Shown here piece by piece: positions 7,359 to 14,981 of a stretch of 41,812 nt of DNA. The stretch is taken from NCBI GenBank assembly GCA_021771115.1, contig JAETPP010000006.1:1-41812 (forward strand), read 5' to 3'. Below the pieces are notes generated by a model. The model ran no database searches. It was not told where the DNA came from and saw only the letters and a list, made by a program, of their open reading frames with translations. Position numbers and translations under genes: made by a program. How positions within the stretch are numbered: position 1 is the first letter of the stretch; each line of letters starts with the position of its first letter. Source of the stretch: Bacillota bacterium. Lineage in GTDB: Bacteria > Bacillota > Clostridia > Oscillospirales > Acutalibacteraceae.

Positions 7359-8918
7359 TTATTTCGCGTAATCCACCGCGCGGCTTTCCCGGATCATATT
7401 GACCTTGATCTGACCGGGATAATCCAAATCGGCCTCGATCTTTTTGCAGATGTCCCTGGCAAGCAGGGTCATTTGCTCGTCGCTGACCGCTTCGGGCTTT
7501 ACCATGACCCGGATCTCGCGGCCCGCCTGAATAGCGTAGCAGTTTTCCACACCGTGGAAGGAGGCGGCGACCTCCTCCAGCTTTTCCAGGCGCTTGATGT
7601 AATTCTCCAGGTTTTCCCGGCGTGCGCCGGGGCGTGCGGCGGAAATGGCGTCGGCAGCCTGTACCAGGCAGGCGATGATGGTTTTTGCCTCCACGTCGCC
7701 GTGATGGGCGGCAATGGCGTGCACCACCGTTTCGCTTTCCTTATACCGCTTGGCAACGTCCACGCCGATCTGCACGTGAGAGCCTTCCATTTCGTGATCC
7801 AGCGACTTGCCGATATCGTGGAGCAGACCGGCGCGCTTGGCAACGGTGGGGTCAAGCCCCAGCTCGGAAGCCATTAAGCCGGCTAAGAACGCCACCTCAA
7901 TGGAGTGGTTCAGCACGTTCTGACCATAGCTGGTACGGTATCTGAGCCGCCCCAGCAGCTTAATGAGCTCGTGGTGAATGCCGTTTACGCCTACCTCCAT
8001 CACAGCGTGCTCGCCCTCGGACTTGATGGTGGCCTCCACCTCCCGGCGGGCCTTTTCCACGGTTTCCTCAATGCGGGTGGGATGGATCCGCCCATCGGAG
8101 ATCAGCTTTTCCAGGGCGATGCGGGCCACCTCACGGCGGACCGGCTCAAAGCTTGACAGGGTAATGGCCTCCGGTGTGTCGTCAATAATCAAATCTACGC
8201 CGGTCAGAGTTTCAATGGCCCGAATGTTCCGGCCCTCTCTGCCGATGATGCGCCCCTTCATTTCATCGTTGGGAAGGGGAACCACGCTGATGGCGGCCTC
8301 AGAAACCTGATCCGCCGCGCAGCGCTGAATGGCCAGGGCAATGATCTCTCTGGCGGCGCTGTCGCTTTCCTCCTTGGTCTGCTGCTGGAATTCCATGACC
8401 TTCACGGCCTTTTCGTGCACCAGCTCGCTTTCCAGATTCTGAAGCAGATATTCCTTTGCCTGCTCCACGGTGAAGGAAGAAATTTTTTCCAGCATATCGA
8501 ACTGGCTTTTCTTGACGGCCTCGGCTTCCTTCAGGCGTTCCTCGGCCTTTTTGTTCTTCTGATCTACCTGATCTTCCTTGCGCTCTACATTTTCCAGCTT
8601 TTTCTCCAGGCTTTCCTCTTTCTGAAGGATCCGCCGTTCCTGATGCTGGATCTCCTTGCGCCGGTCGGCAAGCTCTTTTTCGGAATCGTTGCGCAGGCGA
8701 TGGATCTCGTCCTTGCCCTCTAATACGATCTCTTTTTTCTTTGCTTCCGCGGTTTTCACAGCATCGCCGATAATGCGCTTGGCTTCCTGCTCAGCGGAAC
8801 CAATGGCGGATTCCGCCTTGTTTTTCCGGTAGGACATTCCCAGGACAAAAGCCAGGGCTCCCACAATAACGGCGGCAGCCACCGCAATGACGATGCACAG
8901 CCATATTGAAATCTGCAA
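7359..8918 (-). CDS. rny: Ribonuclease Y
   Basis: RNase Y is the membrane-bound endoribonuclease that starts bulk mRNA decay in many Firmicutes. The 519-residue product has the full architecture: an N-terminal membrane helix ([20 protein letters not shown]), a long charged coiled coil (about 30-200, with repeated [18 protein letters not shown]-type segments), a KH RNA-binding domain with the [13 protein letters not shown] loop (about 222-234), and an HD domain whose metal pair is H367-D368 in [12 protein letters not shown]. The start is TTG at 8918, set by an ideal GGAGGTG 5 bases upstream; no ATG is near. It is first in the minus-strand run toward ymdB and fakA. A consensus-like promoter with a roughly 330-base structured leader precedes it. 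Confidence 0.97.
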   Translation of the reverse strand: MQISIWLCIVIAVAAAVIVGALAFVLGMSYRKNKAESAIGSAEQEAKRIIGDAVKTAEAKKKEIVLEGKDEIHRLRNDSEKELADRRKEIQHQERRILQKEESLEKKLENVERKEDQVDQKNKKAEERLKEAEAVKKSQFDMLEKISSFTVEQAKEYLLQNLESELVHEKAVKVMEFQQQTKEESDSAAREIIALAIQRCAADQVSEAAISVVPLPNDEMKGRIIGREGRNIRAIETLTGVDLIIDDTPEAITLSSFEPVRREVARIALEKLISDGRIHPTRIEETVEKARREVEATIKSEGEHAVMEVGVNGIHHELIKLLGRLRYRTSYGQNVLNHSIEVAFLAGLMASELGLDPTVAKRAGLLHDIGKSLDHEMEGSHVQIGVDVAKRYKESETVVHAIAAHHGDVEAKTIIACLVQAADAISAARPGARRENLENYIKRLEKLEEVAASFHGVENCYAIQAGREIRVMVKPEAVSDEQMTLLARDICKKIEADLDYPGQIKVNMIRESRAVDYAK

Positions 8919-8975
8919 TCAGGCACCTCCTTTTCTCATTTTCTTGTTTTAAAGTCTAAATGATAAAATAAGAAT

Positions 8976-9092
8976 GCCGGAGCCATGGTGATAGCATCAC
9001 CCTGCCCCGTGAATGCAGACGGCCTTTCCTCCGCTATTTTTCTATGTTCTTTTCTAAGGCTTACGCTATCTCCGGCAGCCGCCGTACACGGG
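8976..9092 (-). promoter_or_regulatory. Structured 5' leader of rny with possible pseudoknot
   Basis: Between the rny promoter and its start, two inverted repeats are interleaved: 8976-8982 pairs with 9070-9076 (GCCGGAG/CTCCGGC) and 9006-9011 pairs with 9087-9092 (CCCGTG/CACGGG). A separate perfect hairpin GGTGATAGCATCACC is at 8987-9001. Interleaved stems are a pseudoknot arrangement. It matches none of the riboswitch cores I compared by eye (c-di-AMP, cobalamin, c-di-GMP, NiCo, fluoride, ZTP). The structure could be chance. Confidence 0.35.
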
Positions 9093-9255
9093 AAAACCGC
9101 AGGCACGGGGCCTTTCCGGGCCGGAAAATAAAAAATGTATCCTAATAAAAAGGGTAAGGCAAAACCGGGCAAACGCTGGTTTTTTCCCGGAACGGCCTTA
9201 TAAAAATGAAAAACAGAAGAAATCTATAAAAAGCACGAAGTGCATTCTGTGTATA

Positions 9256-9285
9256 ATTGTATCTCTAAAGGGCACCTGTTGTCAA
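9256..9285 (-). promoter_or_regulatory. Sigma-A promoter of rny
   Basis: On the minus strand a perfect TTGACA (9280-9285) and TACAAT (9256-9261) are 18 bases apart. Transcription would start near 9249, leaving a leader of about 330 bases before the TTG start of rny. Confidence 0.75.
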
Positions 9286-9381
9286 GAAAATTGTAACATT
9301 TTATTCAGAAGTTCGTTACAAAGCGGTTACAGAACCGGTACAGCGGCGATTTGAAGCGGCCAGCCTGGGAAAATTCTCCTC

Positions 9382-9410
9382 TTGACAAGGATTTTTTCCG
9401 GTGCTATGAT
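9382..9410 (+). promoter_or_regulatory. Sigma-A promoter of the thrS T-box transcript
   Basis: TTGACA (9382-9387) and TATGAT (9405-9410) are separated by 17 bases, a near-consensus vegetative promoter. It lies just upstream of the T-box leader. Confidence 0.85.
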
Positions 9411-9417
9411 AATTTCT

Positions 9418-9760
9418 ATCATAAAGAAACGCGGAGAAAAGGAAGTCCTGTTTCCGAAGCTTTGCCGCAAGAGGCGTTTTGACGCCTTCAGAGAGCAAAC
9501 GCCATAGGCTGGAAGCGTTTGCGGCGGCACAGGGAACCGGATACCACCTTTGAGCGGCTGCCGAACGCCGGTTTTCTGAAAAGCGGCTTAAGGACAGACG
9601 GGTAGCGCCGTTATGGGCTGAAACGAGGAAGCGGGGGCCGTGCCGTGTGAAAGGGTCACAGGCGGCGGCTGAAGCTTTGAATCCGGGTGGAACCGCGGAC
9701 GCAGGGAAAATTTTTGAAGCCTTGTCGCCTGCCCCAGAATTTGCTGGGGCAGGCGTTTTT
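9418..9760 (+). promoter_or_regulatory. T-box leader (threonine-specific) controlling thrS
   Basis: The leader carries the conserved T-box core TGGAACCGCGG (9688-9698) immediately before a strong terminator. Upstream, a stem I region contains the K-turn-like CAGAGAGC (about 9489-9496). It also carries a specifier segment GGATACCACCTTTGAGC in which ACC (9543-9545), a threonine codon, is followed by a purine as the family requires. Uncharged tRNA-Thr would stabilise the antiterminator and allow thrS transcription. The TGGA bulge would pair with a UCCA acceptor end. The codon assignment is my reading; the T-box call itself is firm. The start is set from the promoter. Confidence 0.93.
9726..9760 (+). 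terminator. T-box regulated intrinsic terminator
   Basis: Arms CGCCTGCCCCAG (9726-9737) and CTGGGGCAGGCG (9744-9755) form a 12-base-pair stem with a 6-base loop, followed by TTTTT (9756-9760). This is the competing terminator of the thrS T-box. Confidence 0.92.
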
Positions 9761-9787
9761 CTGTTCCGGCGGAAAGGAGTTTTCCAC

Positions 9788-11692
9788 ATGATCAAGATCG
9801 ACCTGAAAGGACAAGTAAAGGAGTTCGAAAGCGGCGTTACCCCCGCCGAGGTGGCAAAGTCCATCGGCATGGGGCTGTATAAAGCCGCCTGTGCCGCCCG
9901 TGTTGACGGCGAGGTAAAGGACCTGCGCACCCCCCTGACACAGGATTGCGCTTTGGAGATCCTCACCTTTGACGAAGCCGACGGCAAGCACGCCTACTGG
10001 CACACCACCTCCCACATTATGGCCCAGGCGGTGAAACGGCTCTATCCCGGCACAAAATTTGCCATCGGCCCGGCCATTGAAAACGGCTTCTATTACGATT
10101 TCGATCTGGAAGCGCCTCTTTCTCCTGAGGACCTTCCCAAAATCGAAGAGGAAATGAAAAAGATCATCAAGGAAAATCTGGAGCTCCAGAAATTTGAGCT
10201 GCCCCCGGAAGAGGCCAAAAAGGAAATGGCCGGGCAGGAGTATAAGGAAGAGCTGATCGACGAGCATTCCGGAAACGGAGAGAAGATCAGCTTTTACCGC
10301 CAGGGGGATTTTGAAGATCTGTGCGCCGGCCCCCACCTGATGAGTACCGGCGGGGTAAAGGCCGTAAAGCTTACCTCCATCACCGGCGCGTACTGGCGGG
10401 GCGACGCCACCAAGAAAATGCTCACCCGCGTGTACGGCATTTCCTTCCCCAAGCAGAGTCAGCTGGACGAGTATCTGCAAATGCTGGAGGAAGCGAAGAA
10501 GCGGGATCACCGGAAGCTTGGTAAGGAACTGGGCCTCTTCATGCTGCGGGACGAGGGCCCCGGCTTCCCCTTCTTCCTGCCGAAGGGCATGGTGCTGAAA
10601 AACACCCTGATCGATTACTGGCGGCAGGTGCACAAAAAGTACGGCTATCTGGAAATTTCCACCCCCATCATGCTGAACCGCCAGCTCTGGGAGCGCAGCG
10701 GCCACTGGGATCACTATAAGGACAATATGTATACCACCGTCATAGACGAGACCAATTTCGGCATCAAGCCCATGAACTGCCCCGGCGGCATGCTGGTGTA
10801 CCAGAGCGAGCCCCATTCCTATCGGGAGCTGCCCCTGCGTGTGGGAGAGCTGGGCCTTGTTCACCGCCACGAGCTTTCCGGCACGTTGCACGGCCTGTTC
10901 CGGGTGCGCTGCTTTACCCAGGACGACGCCCACATCTTCATGACAAGAGAGCAGATGCAGGAGGTCATTCAGGAGACGGTGCGCCTGTTTGACGAGGTGT
11001 ATTCCACCTTCGGCCTCAGCTATACCATAGAGCTTTCCACCATGCCGGAGGACCATATCGGCGAGGTGGAGGAATGGGAGCGCAATCAGGAGATCCTGAA
11101 AAACGCCATCACCGCCATGGGAAAGGATTTCGTCGTAAACGAGGGAGACGGCGCCTTCTATGGGCCAAAGCTTGACTTCCACATTGCCGACAGCCTGGGG
11201 CGCACCTGGCAGTGCGGCACCATCCAGCTGGACAGCCAGCTTCCCGAGCGTTTTGAGCTGGAATATGTGGGGGCGGACGGTGAAAAGCACCGCCCTGTCA
11301 TGATCCACCGTGTGGTGCTGGGCTCCATTGAGCGCTTTATCGGCGTGATTACCGAGCATTTCGCCGGGAAATTCCCCCTGTGGCTCTCCCCTGTGCAGGC
11401 GGTGATCCTGCCTATTTCCGAGCGCCACCACGAATACGCCCAGGCCCTGAAGGAGAAGCTGGAGGCCGCCGGGCTGCGGGTGGAGTGCGATTTGAGAAAT
11501 GAAAAGATCGGCTATAAGATCCGGGAAGCTCAGCTCCAGCAGACTCCCTATATGCTGGTCGTGGGCGATAAGGAAGTGGAAAGCAACACCATTTCTCCCC
11601 GCCACCGGAAGGACGGCGACCTGGGCGCCATGTCCCCGGAGGCTTTCATTGAGATGACCCAGGCGGAGATCGCTTCCAGGGAGATCAAGTGA
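9788..11692 (+). CDS. thrS: Threonine--tRNA ligase
   Basis: ThrRS charges tRNA-Thr with threonine in the cytoplasm. The 634-residue product has all family domains. The TGS domain is at about 1-60 (MIKIDLKGQVKEFESGVTPA). The editing/SAD region has the HTTSHIMAQ zinc-site-like motif and LCAGPHLMSTG. The class II catalytic core has motif 2 around VHRHELSGTLHGLFRVRCFT and motif 3 RPVMIHRVVLGSIERFIGV. The C-terminal anticodon-binding domain begins near PVQAVILPISERHHEYA. ATG 9788 has GGAG upstream; an in-frame upstream extension would run through the T-box terminator and is rejected. Control is by the T-box. Its TGA overlaps the GTG of the next gene by four bases. Confidence 0.98.
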   Translation: MIKIDLKGQVKEFESGVTPAEVAKSIGMGLYKAACAARVDGEVKDLRTPLTQDCALEILTFDEADGKHAYWHTTSHIMAQAVKRLYPGTKFAIGPAIENGFYYDFDLEAPLSPEDLPKIEEEMKKIIKENLELQKFELPPEEAKKEMAGQEYKEELIDEHSGNGEKISFYRQGDFEDLCAGPHLMSTGGVKAVKLTSITGAYWRGDATKKMLTRVYGISFPKQSQLDEYLQMLEEAKKRDHRKLGKELGLFMLRDEGPGFPFFLPKGMVLKNTLIDYWRQVHKKYGYLEISTPIMLNRQLWERSGHWDHYKDNMYTTVIDETNFGIKPMNCPGGMLVYQSEPHSYRELPLRVGELGLVHRHELSGTLHGLFRVRCFTQDDAHIFMTREQMQEVIQETVRLFDEVYSTFGLSYTIELSTMPEDHIGEVEEWERNQEILKNAITAMGKDFVVNEGDGAFYGPKLDFHIADSLGRTWQCGTIQLDSQLPERFELEYVGADGEKHRPVMIHRVVLGSIERFIGVITEHFAGKFPLWLSPVQAVILPISERHHEYAQALKEKLEAAGLRVECDLRNEKIGYKIREAQLQQTPYMLVVGDKEVESNTISPRHRKDGDLGAMSPEAFIEMTQAEIASREIK

Positions 11693-12198
11693 GCAACGCA
11701 GCCGAAGAAAAGCAGATTTATGTGCTGGCGGAGCTGGATCGGGGTACCCAGGTAAACTGCAAGGCGCTCTATGACCGGCTGGCCGCCGCCGGATTTTCAG
11801 GCAGACAGACCCGGGGGATCCCCTATCATATTACACTGGGGTGTTTTCCCAGCGAAGAAGAAAAGCAGGTGCTGGAAGCATCCGCGGCCACGGCGGAAAA
11901 AACAAAGGCTTTTTCTCTTACCTTCAGCCATATCGGTGTGTTCGGCGGGGGAAATGTGCTGTTTCTGGCCCCGGACTGTAACCGGAAGCTGCTGGAATGC
12001 AAGGAGCGGTTCGGAAGCTCCGAAAACTGGACGCCCCACGCCACGCTGTACCTGGAGGACGCCCCGCAGGTCTGCCGGGCCCTGCCCCTGGTGCTGGAAC
12101 GCTTTTCCCAGTTTCAAGGCAGTGTGGAAAGCCTTTTGGTCTATGAGCTTTTCCCCACCCGATTTCTGGGGAGATTCCCGCTGAAAGCGGCTCAATAG
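11689..12198 (+). CDS. 2H phosphoesterase (2'-5' RNA ligase/LigT-like)
   Basis: The 169-residue product has two HxT motifs, YHITLG (H47/T49) and PHATLY (H117/T119), spaced as in the 2H phosphoesterase superfamily. That superfamily includes LigT/ThpR RNA cyclic phosphodiesterases and other 2',3'-cyclic phosphate enzymes. The first strand IYVLAELD and the segment GNVLFLAP also fit the bilobal fold. The true substrate is unknown. It starts at GTG 11689, overlapping the thrS stop (GTGA), with GGGAG a few bases upstream, so it should be translationally coupled to thrS and share its T-box control. It ends just before a strong terminator. A tRNA-repair or cyclic-phosphate link with thrS is speculative. 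Confidence 0.85.
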   Translation: MSNAAEEKQIYVLAELDRGTQVNCKALYDRLAAAGFSGRQTRGIPYHITLGCFPSEEEKQVLEASAATAEKTKAFSLTFSHIGVFGGGNVLFLAPDCNRKLLECKERFGSSENWTPHATLYLEDAPQVCRALPLVLERFSQFQGSVESLLVYELFPTRFLGRFPLKAAQ

Positions 12199-12216
12199 CT
12201 ATTTTCGCAAAAAAAA

Positions 12217-12258
12217 GCCCTGCTGCAAAACATGCGTTTTGCAGCAGGGCTTTTGCTT
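12217..12258 (+). terminator. Intrinsic terminator of thrS operon
   Basis: Arms GCCCTGCTGCAAAA (12217-12230) and TTTTGCAGCAGGGC (12237-12250) form a 14-base-pair stem with loop CATGCG and a TTTTGCTTT tail. A run of A on the left makes it potentially bidirectional. Confidence 0.95.
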
Positions 12259-12289
12259 TGTTAGTCGTTAGTAGTTTGTTGTTAGAAAG

Positions 12290-12770
12290 GGCCATAGTGT
12301 AGTGCTCACCCTTGGCTTCTCGCCTGTCGGCTCGGTCGGTTCGCACCAGCGTGCCACCGGCACGCGCTCACCCCTGAAAGGGGAGCTGTCACGGCGAAGC
12401 CGTGACTGAGGGGTTCCACGTGGCAAGCAGGGAAACTACAGGCTTTATGCGATTTTCAAGCGAGCTAGAACCCTTCCACCATGCAAAGCATGATCCCGCA
12501 GGTTGCGCAACAAACTGTTTCCCCTATTCAGGGGAGGCAAGGGTTTTGTGCTATTCGTCAGCTCTCTAAATTCCCAATTAACGCACTGGCTATCTCACTG
12601 TCATCCTGAGGAACATAAAAGGCGCTGTGCGCCTTCACGACGAAGGATCTCGTCCTTCCTTCCCGGGTAAAGGGGGAAAAAGAACGAGATCCTTCACTTC
12701 GTTCAGGATGACAGGAAGGGAGGTTCAGAATGACAGGAAGGGAGGCTCAGAATGACACCGAAGAGAGCCT
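12290..12770. repeat. Mosaic intergenic repeat element R2
   Basis: This 700-base gap holds a long mosaic copy and no credible gene. In order it has a CTCGCCTGTCGGCTCGGTCG block with a GCGTGCCACCGGCACGC hairpin (about 12319-12368), then the stem-loop module CCCCTGAAAGGGGAGCTGTC (12371) to CCCCTATTCAGGGGAGGCAAGG (about 12522-12543) with inner hairpins GTCACGGCGAAGCCGTGAC and CATGCAAAGCATG. Next come a right end CTAAATTCCCAATTAACGCAC (12565-12585) and a palindromic element (12597-12714). Degenerate tails of the last element (TTCAGAATGACAGG, CTCAGAATGACACC) repeat at 12724-12756. Confidence 0.8.
12597..12714. repeat. Palindromic repeat module B (MITE-like), copy 1
   Basis: The element opens ACTGTCATCCTGAGGAAC and closes GTTCAGGATGACAG, so its ends are inverted repeats. 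Inside, GACGAAGGATCTCGT is mirrored by ACGAGATCCTTC, and there is a small variable hairpin GGCGCTGTGCGCC. About 118 bases, no coding capacity. Related copies are at 18160-18300, 24820-24961 and, as a left half only, 25087-25140. Confidence 0.8.
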
Positions 12771-12898
12771 AGAGTGGCGGGAAGCGCCTGCTTCTGGGCA
12801 ATAAGACGGTATTTTTGATTTTTCAAACAGCCCCTGATGCTTATCGATAATATTTTTTGAAAAACGCTATCTTTGAAGTCCGGAAAGCAGCCTTGCCC

Positions 12899-13654
12899 TT
12901 ACAGCGCCTTCTTTTCCGCCCGGGTGGCCCAGAAGGTGGGAACATTGTGCTCGTGAAGCTTTCCCTCGCCGTTGGTGTCCTCATAAACATGGGTGAGAAT
13001 GAGGCCGGCCTCCAGCTGGCCGCCGATCTGCTCCTCCAGGGTATGGGAAAACTGTACGCCGTCGTTTCCCTTTTGCAGAGATTCCATTTGTTCCGGGTTT
13101 TTTAGAGGATCAAAGGGCAGGCTCCAGGTCAGGGTGGTTTCCGTTTCATCGAACAGGTAGTTGACGCCGTTATCCAGGCCGCACAGCAAAGCGCCGCCGG
13201 GCTTCAGGATCCGGGCGCATTCCCGGAAAATGGGGCGCACCTCTTTAACATAGCAGTTGGAAACCGGGTGAAAGATCAGGTCAAATTCCCCGTCTGCAAA
13301 GGGCAGGGGCTTTGTCATATCCGCCCGGATGATCCGGATCTCATAGCCCTCCCGCTGTGCCACCAGCCTTTCGCTTTCCAGCTGCTCCGGGGTGTAGTCC
13401 AGCACGGTGCAGTCCGCCCCCAGGGCGGCAAAGATGGGCATCTGCTGCCCGCCGCCGGAGGCAAGGCCCAGCACCTTCTTTCCCCGCAGCTCCCCAAACC
13501 AGCTGTGGGGAACGGGCTTTGTGGGGGTGAGCAGCACATCCCAGCTTCCCTCTCTGGCCTTTTGAAAGGTCTCATGGGAAACGGGAATTCCCCATACCCA
13601 GCCTTCCCGGCACCAGTCCCCTATGGTTTTGGCGTTGATATCCTGATAGTTCAT
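12899..13654 (-). CDS. Class I SAM-dependent methyltransferase
   Basis: The 251-residue product has a SAM-binding motif I variant, VLGLASGGGQQMPIFAALG (about 60-78), an acidic strand-2 end CTVLDYTPEQLE, motif II/III DMTKPLPFADGEFDLIFHP, and the post-motif REC-ARILKPGGALL typical of small-molecule or protein class I methyltransferases. The substrate is unknown. It is last of three close minus-strand genes; its ATG is 3 bases after the carboxylesterase stop, so translation is probably coupled (weak site AGGGAA). No intrinsic terminator follows; repeat element R2 does. Confidence 0.9.
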   Translation of the reverse strand: MNYQDINAKTIGDWCREGWVWGIPVSHETFQKAREGSWDVLLTPTKPVPHSWFGELRGKKVLGLASGGGQQMPIFAALGADCTVLDYTPEQLESERLVAQREGYEIRIIRADMTKPLPFADGEFDLIFHPVSNCYVKEVRPIFRECARILKPGGALLCGLDNGVNYLFDETETTLTWSLPFDPLKNPEQMESLQKGNDGVQFSHTLEEQIGGQLEAGLILTHVYEDTNGEGKLHEHNVPTFWATRAEKKAL

Positions 13655-13657
13655 ATT

Positions 13658-14965
13658 TTAGTTCCCTTTCTGTACGATCTCCTCCGCCAGCAGGATCGGT
13701 TCCCGGTTTTTGGCGGTATAAGGCTCCCAGCGGGGCAGAGTGCCGCCGCCCGGATTGCCGGTTTTCGCAAAATTCGCCCAATAGGCGGACATGGCCCGGG
13801 CAAGCTCTCTGTCGCAGTCCTCCCAGGGCCGCCAGCAGCGGGGATAGGTTTCAAACACATACCACAGCTCGCTGGAATGGAAGGCCCCCGCGTCGTCGCC
13901 GGGAAGCTTGCGGTCAAAGAAATAGAAATAGGCGGGGGTGCGGCCCAGCTTCAGCTGGTTTTCGCAGAAGCGGGCGCCGCTTTCCTGAAGCAGCGTTTCC
14001 CCGCCGATATCGTCTCCGGTGGAGCCGATCATATAGGAAATATCATGAATTTTCCCGGTTTCCGCCTGCTCGTCTGTGGAGGCGGGCAGCAGCCATCCGT
14101 CCTTGTGGGGCGTCCAGCCCAGGCCTTCTTTATTTACCGCGTAAGCGGCCTCCATCAAGGTGTTTGCAGGGACCTGACGCAGCTGATCGATGGTTTCCGT
14201 ATGCAGATACTCCATCAGCTTCCTGGAGATATCCCAAAGCCGCTCCTTCTCCGGGGTCTCGTGGACCGCGCGAAGCCCGCCGCCGCTTTGCAGAATGGCG
14301 CCCCGCATCATGCCCTTGGAAAGGGGAGAGGAAATGATGGACTGTACGCTCATGCAGCCCGCGGACTGTCCGGCCAGGGTGATTTTTTCCGGGTCGCCGC
14401 CAAAGGCGGCAATGTTTTCCCGCACCCACTTCAGGGCAAAGATTTGATCCAGAATGCCGTAGTTTCCGGAAACACGCTCTTCGGTTTCGCGTTCCAGATC
14501 GGGGTGGGCGAAGAAGCCGAAGGCGTTGACCCGGTAATTGATGGTGCAGAGGATCACGCCTTTTTTGGCAAAGCCCTCCCCATCAAATTCCTTTTCACTG
14601 CCCCAGCCGTGCATAAAAGCGCCGCCGTGGATCCAGAACAGCACGGGCAGCCTGCTTTCCGAGGTGCTGTCCGCCGGCGTCCAGAGGTTCAGGCGCAGGC
14701 AGTCCTCTCCGCACTCCGGCACAAAGGAATCGTAAAATTCCTTGGCATAAAAGCCCATTTTTGTGGGATCGGCCTGGGGGCAGCGGTTGGGAAATTCCTG
14801 ACAGGAAAGGGTCCCTTCCCAAGGCTCATGCTCCTGAGGGCGGCGAAAGCGCAGCGCGCCTGTCGGGGGCTGAGCGTAGGGAATGCCCCGGAAAATGGCG
14901 GTTTTCCCATCCTCGCTTCGAAGGCCTTCCACCAATCCCTGCTTTGTTTTGACAACGGTATTCAT
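13658..14965 (-). CDS. Type-B carboxylesterase
   Basis: Carboxylesterases of this alpha/beta-hydrolase family cleave carboxylic esters. The 435-residue product carries FRGIPYAQPPTGALRFRRPQ near the N-terminus, CLRLNLWTP, the oxyanion-hole HGGAFMHG, the nucleophile elbow AGQSAGCMSVQ (Ser in GQSAG), and a C-terminal catalytic-His context GAFHSSELWYVFET. No signal peptide is seen, so it is likely cytoplasmic. The start at 14965 is preferred because GGAGGAG lies 9 bases upstream. It is somewhat shorter than the roughly 500 residues usual for the family. It lies 16 bases after the membrane/HIT fusion and 3 bases before the methyltransferase. The substrate is unknown. Confidence 0.93.
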   Translation of the reverse strand: MNTVVKTKQGLVEGLRSEDGKTAIFRGIPYAQPPTGALRFRRPQEHEPWEGTLSCQEFPNRCPQADPTKMGFYAKEFYDSFVPECGEDCLRLNLWTPADSTSESRLPVLFWIHGGAFMHGWGSEKEFDGEGFAKKGVILCTINYRVNAFGFFAHPDLERETEERVSGNYGILDQIFALKWVRENIAAFGGDPEKITLAGQSAGCMSVQSIISSPLSKGMMRGAILQSGGGLRAVHETPEKERLWDISRKLMEYLHTETIDQLRQVPANTLMEAAYAVNKEGLGWTPHKDGWLLPASTDEQAETGKIHDISYMIGSTGDDIGGETLLQESGARFCENQLKLGRTPAYFYFFDRKLPGDDAGAFHSSELWYVFETYPRCWRPWEDCDRELARAMSAYWANFAKTGNPGGGTLPRWEPYTAKNREPILLAEEIVQKGN

Positions 14966-14981
14966 AAAACAACTCCTCCTT

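Noticed and set aside
8976-9092. Known riboswitch in the rny leader
   Set aside because: No match by eye to the conserved cores of c-di-AMP, cobalamin, c-di-GMP, NiCo, fluoride, ZTP or T-box RNAs.
8936-9172. Possible small protein (78 codons) in the rny leader
   Set aside because: No Shine-Dalgarno and unusual composition; the stretch fits better as a structured untranslated leader.
9656-11605. Minus-strand frame of 649 codons opposite thrS
   Set aside because: Full antisense overlap with an unmistakable thrS gene, composition typical of a reverse-frame shadow, no ribosome site.
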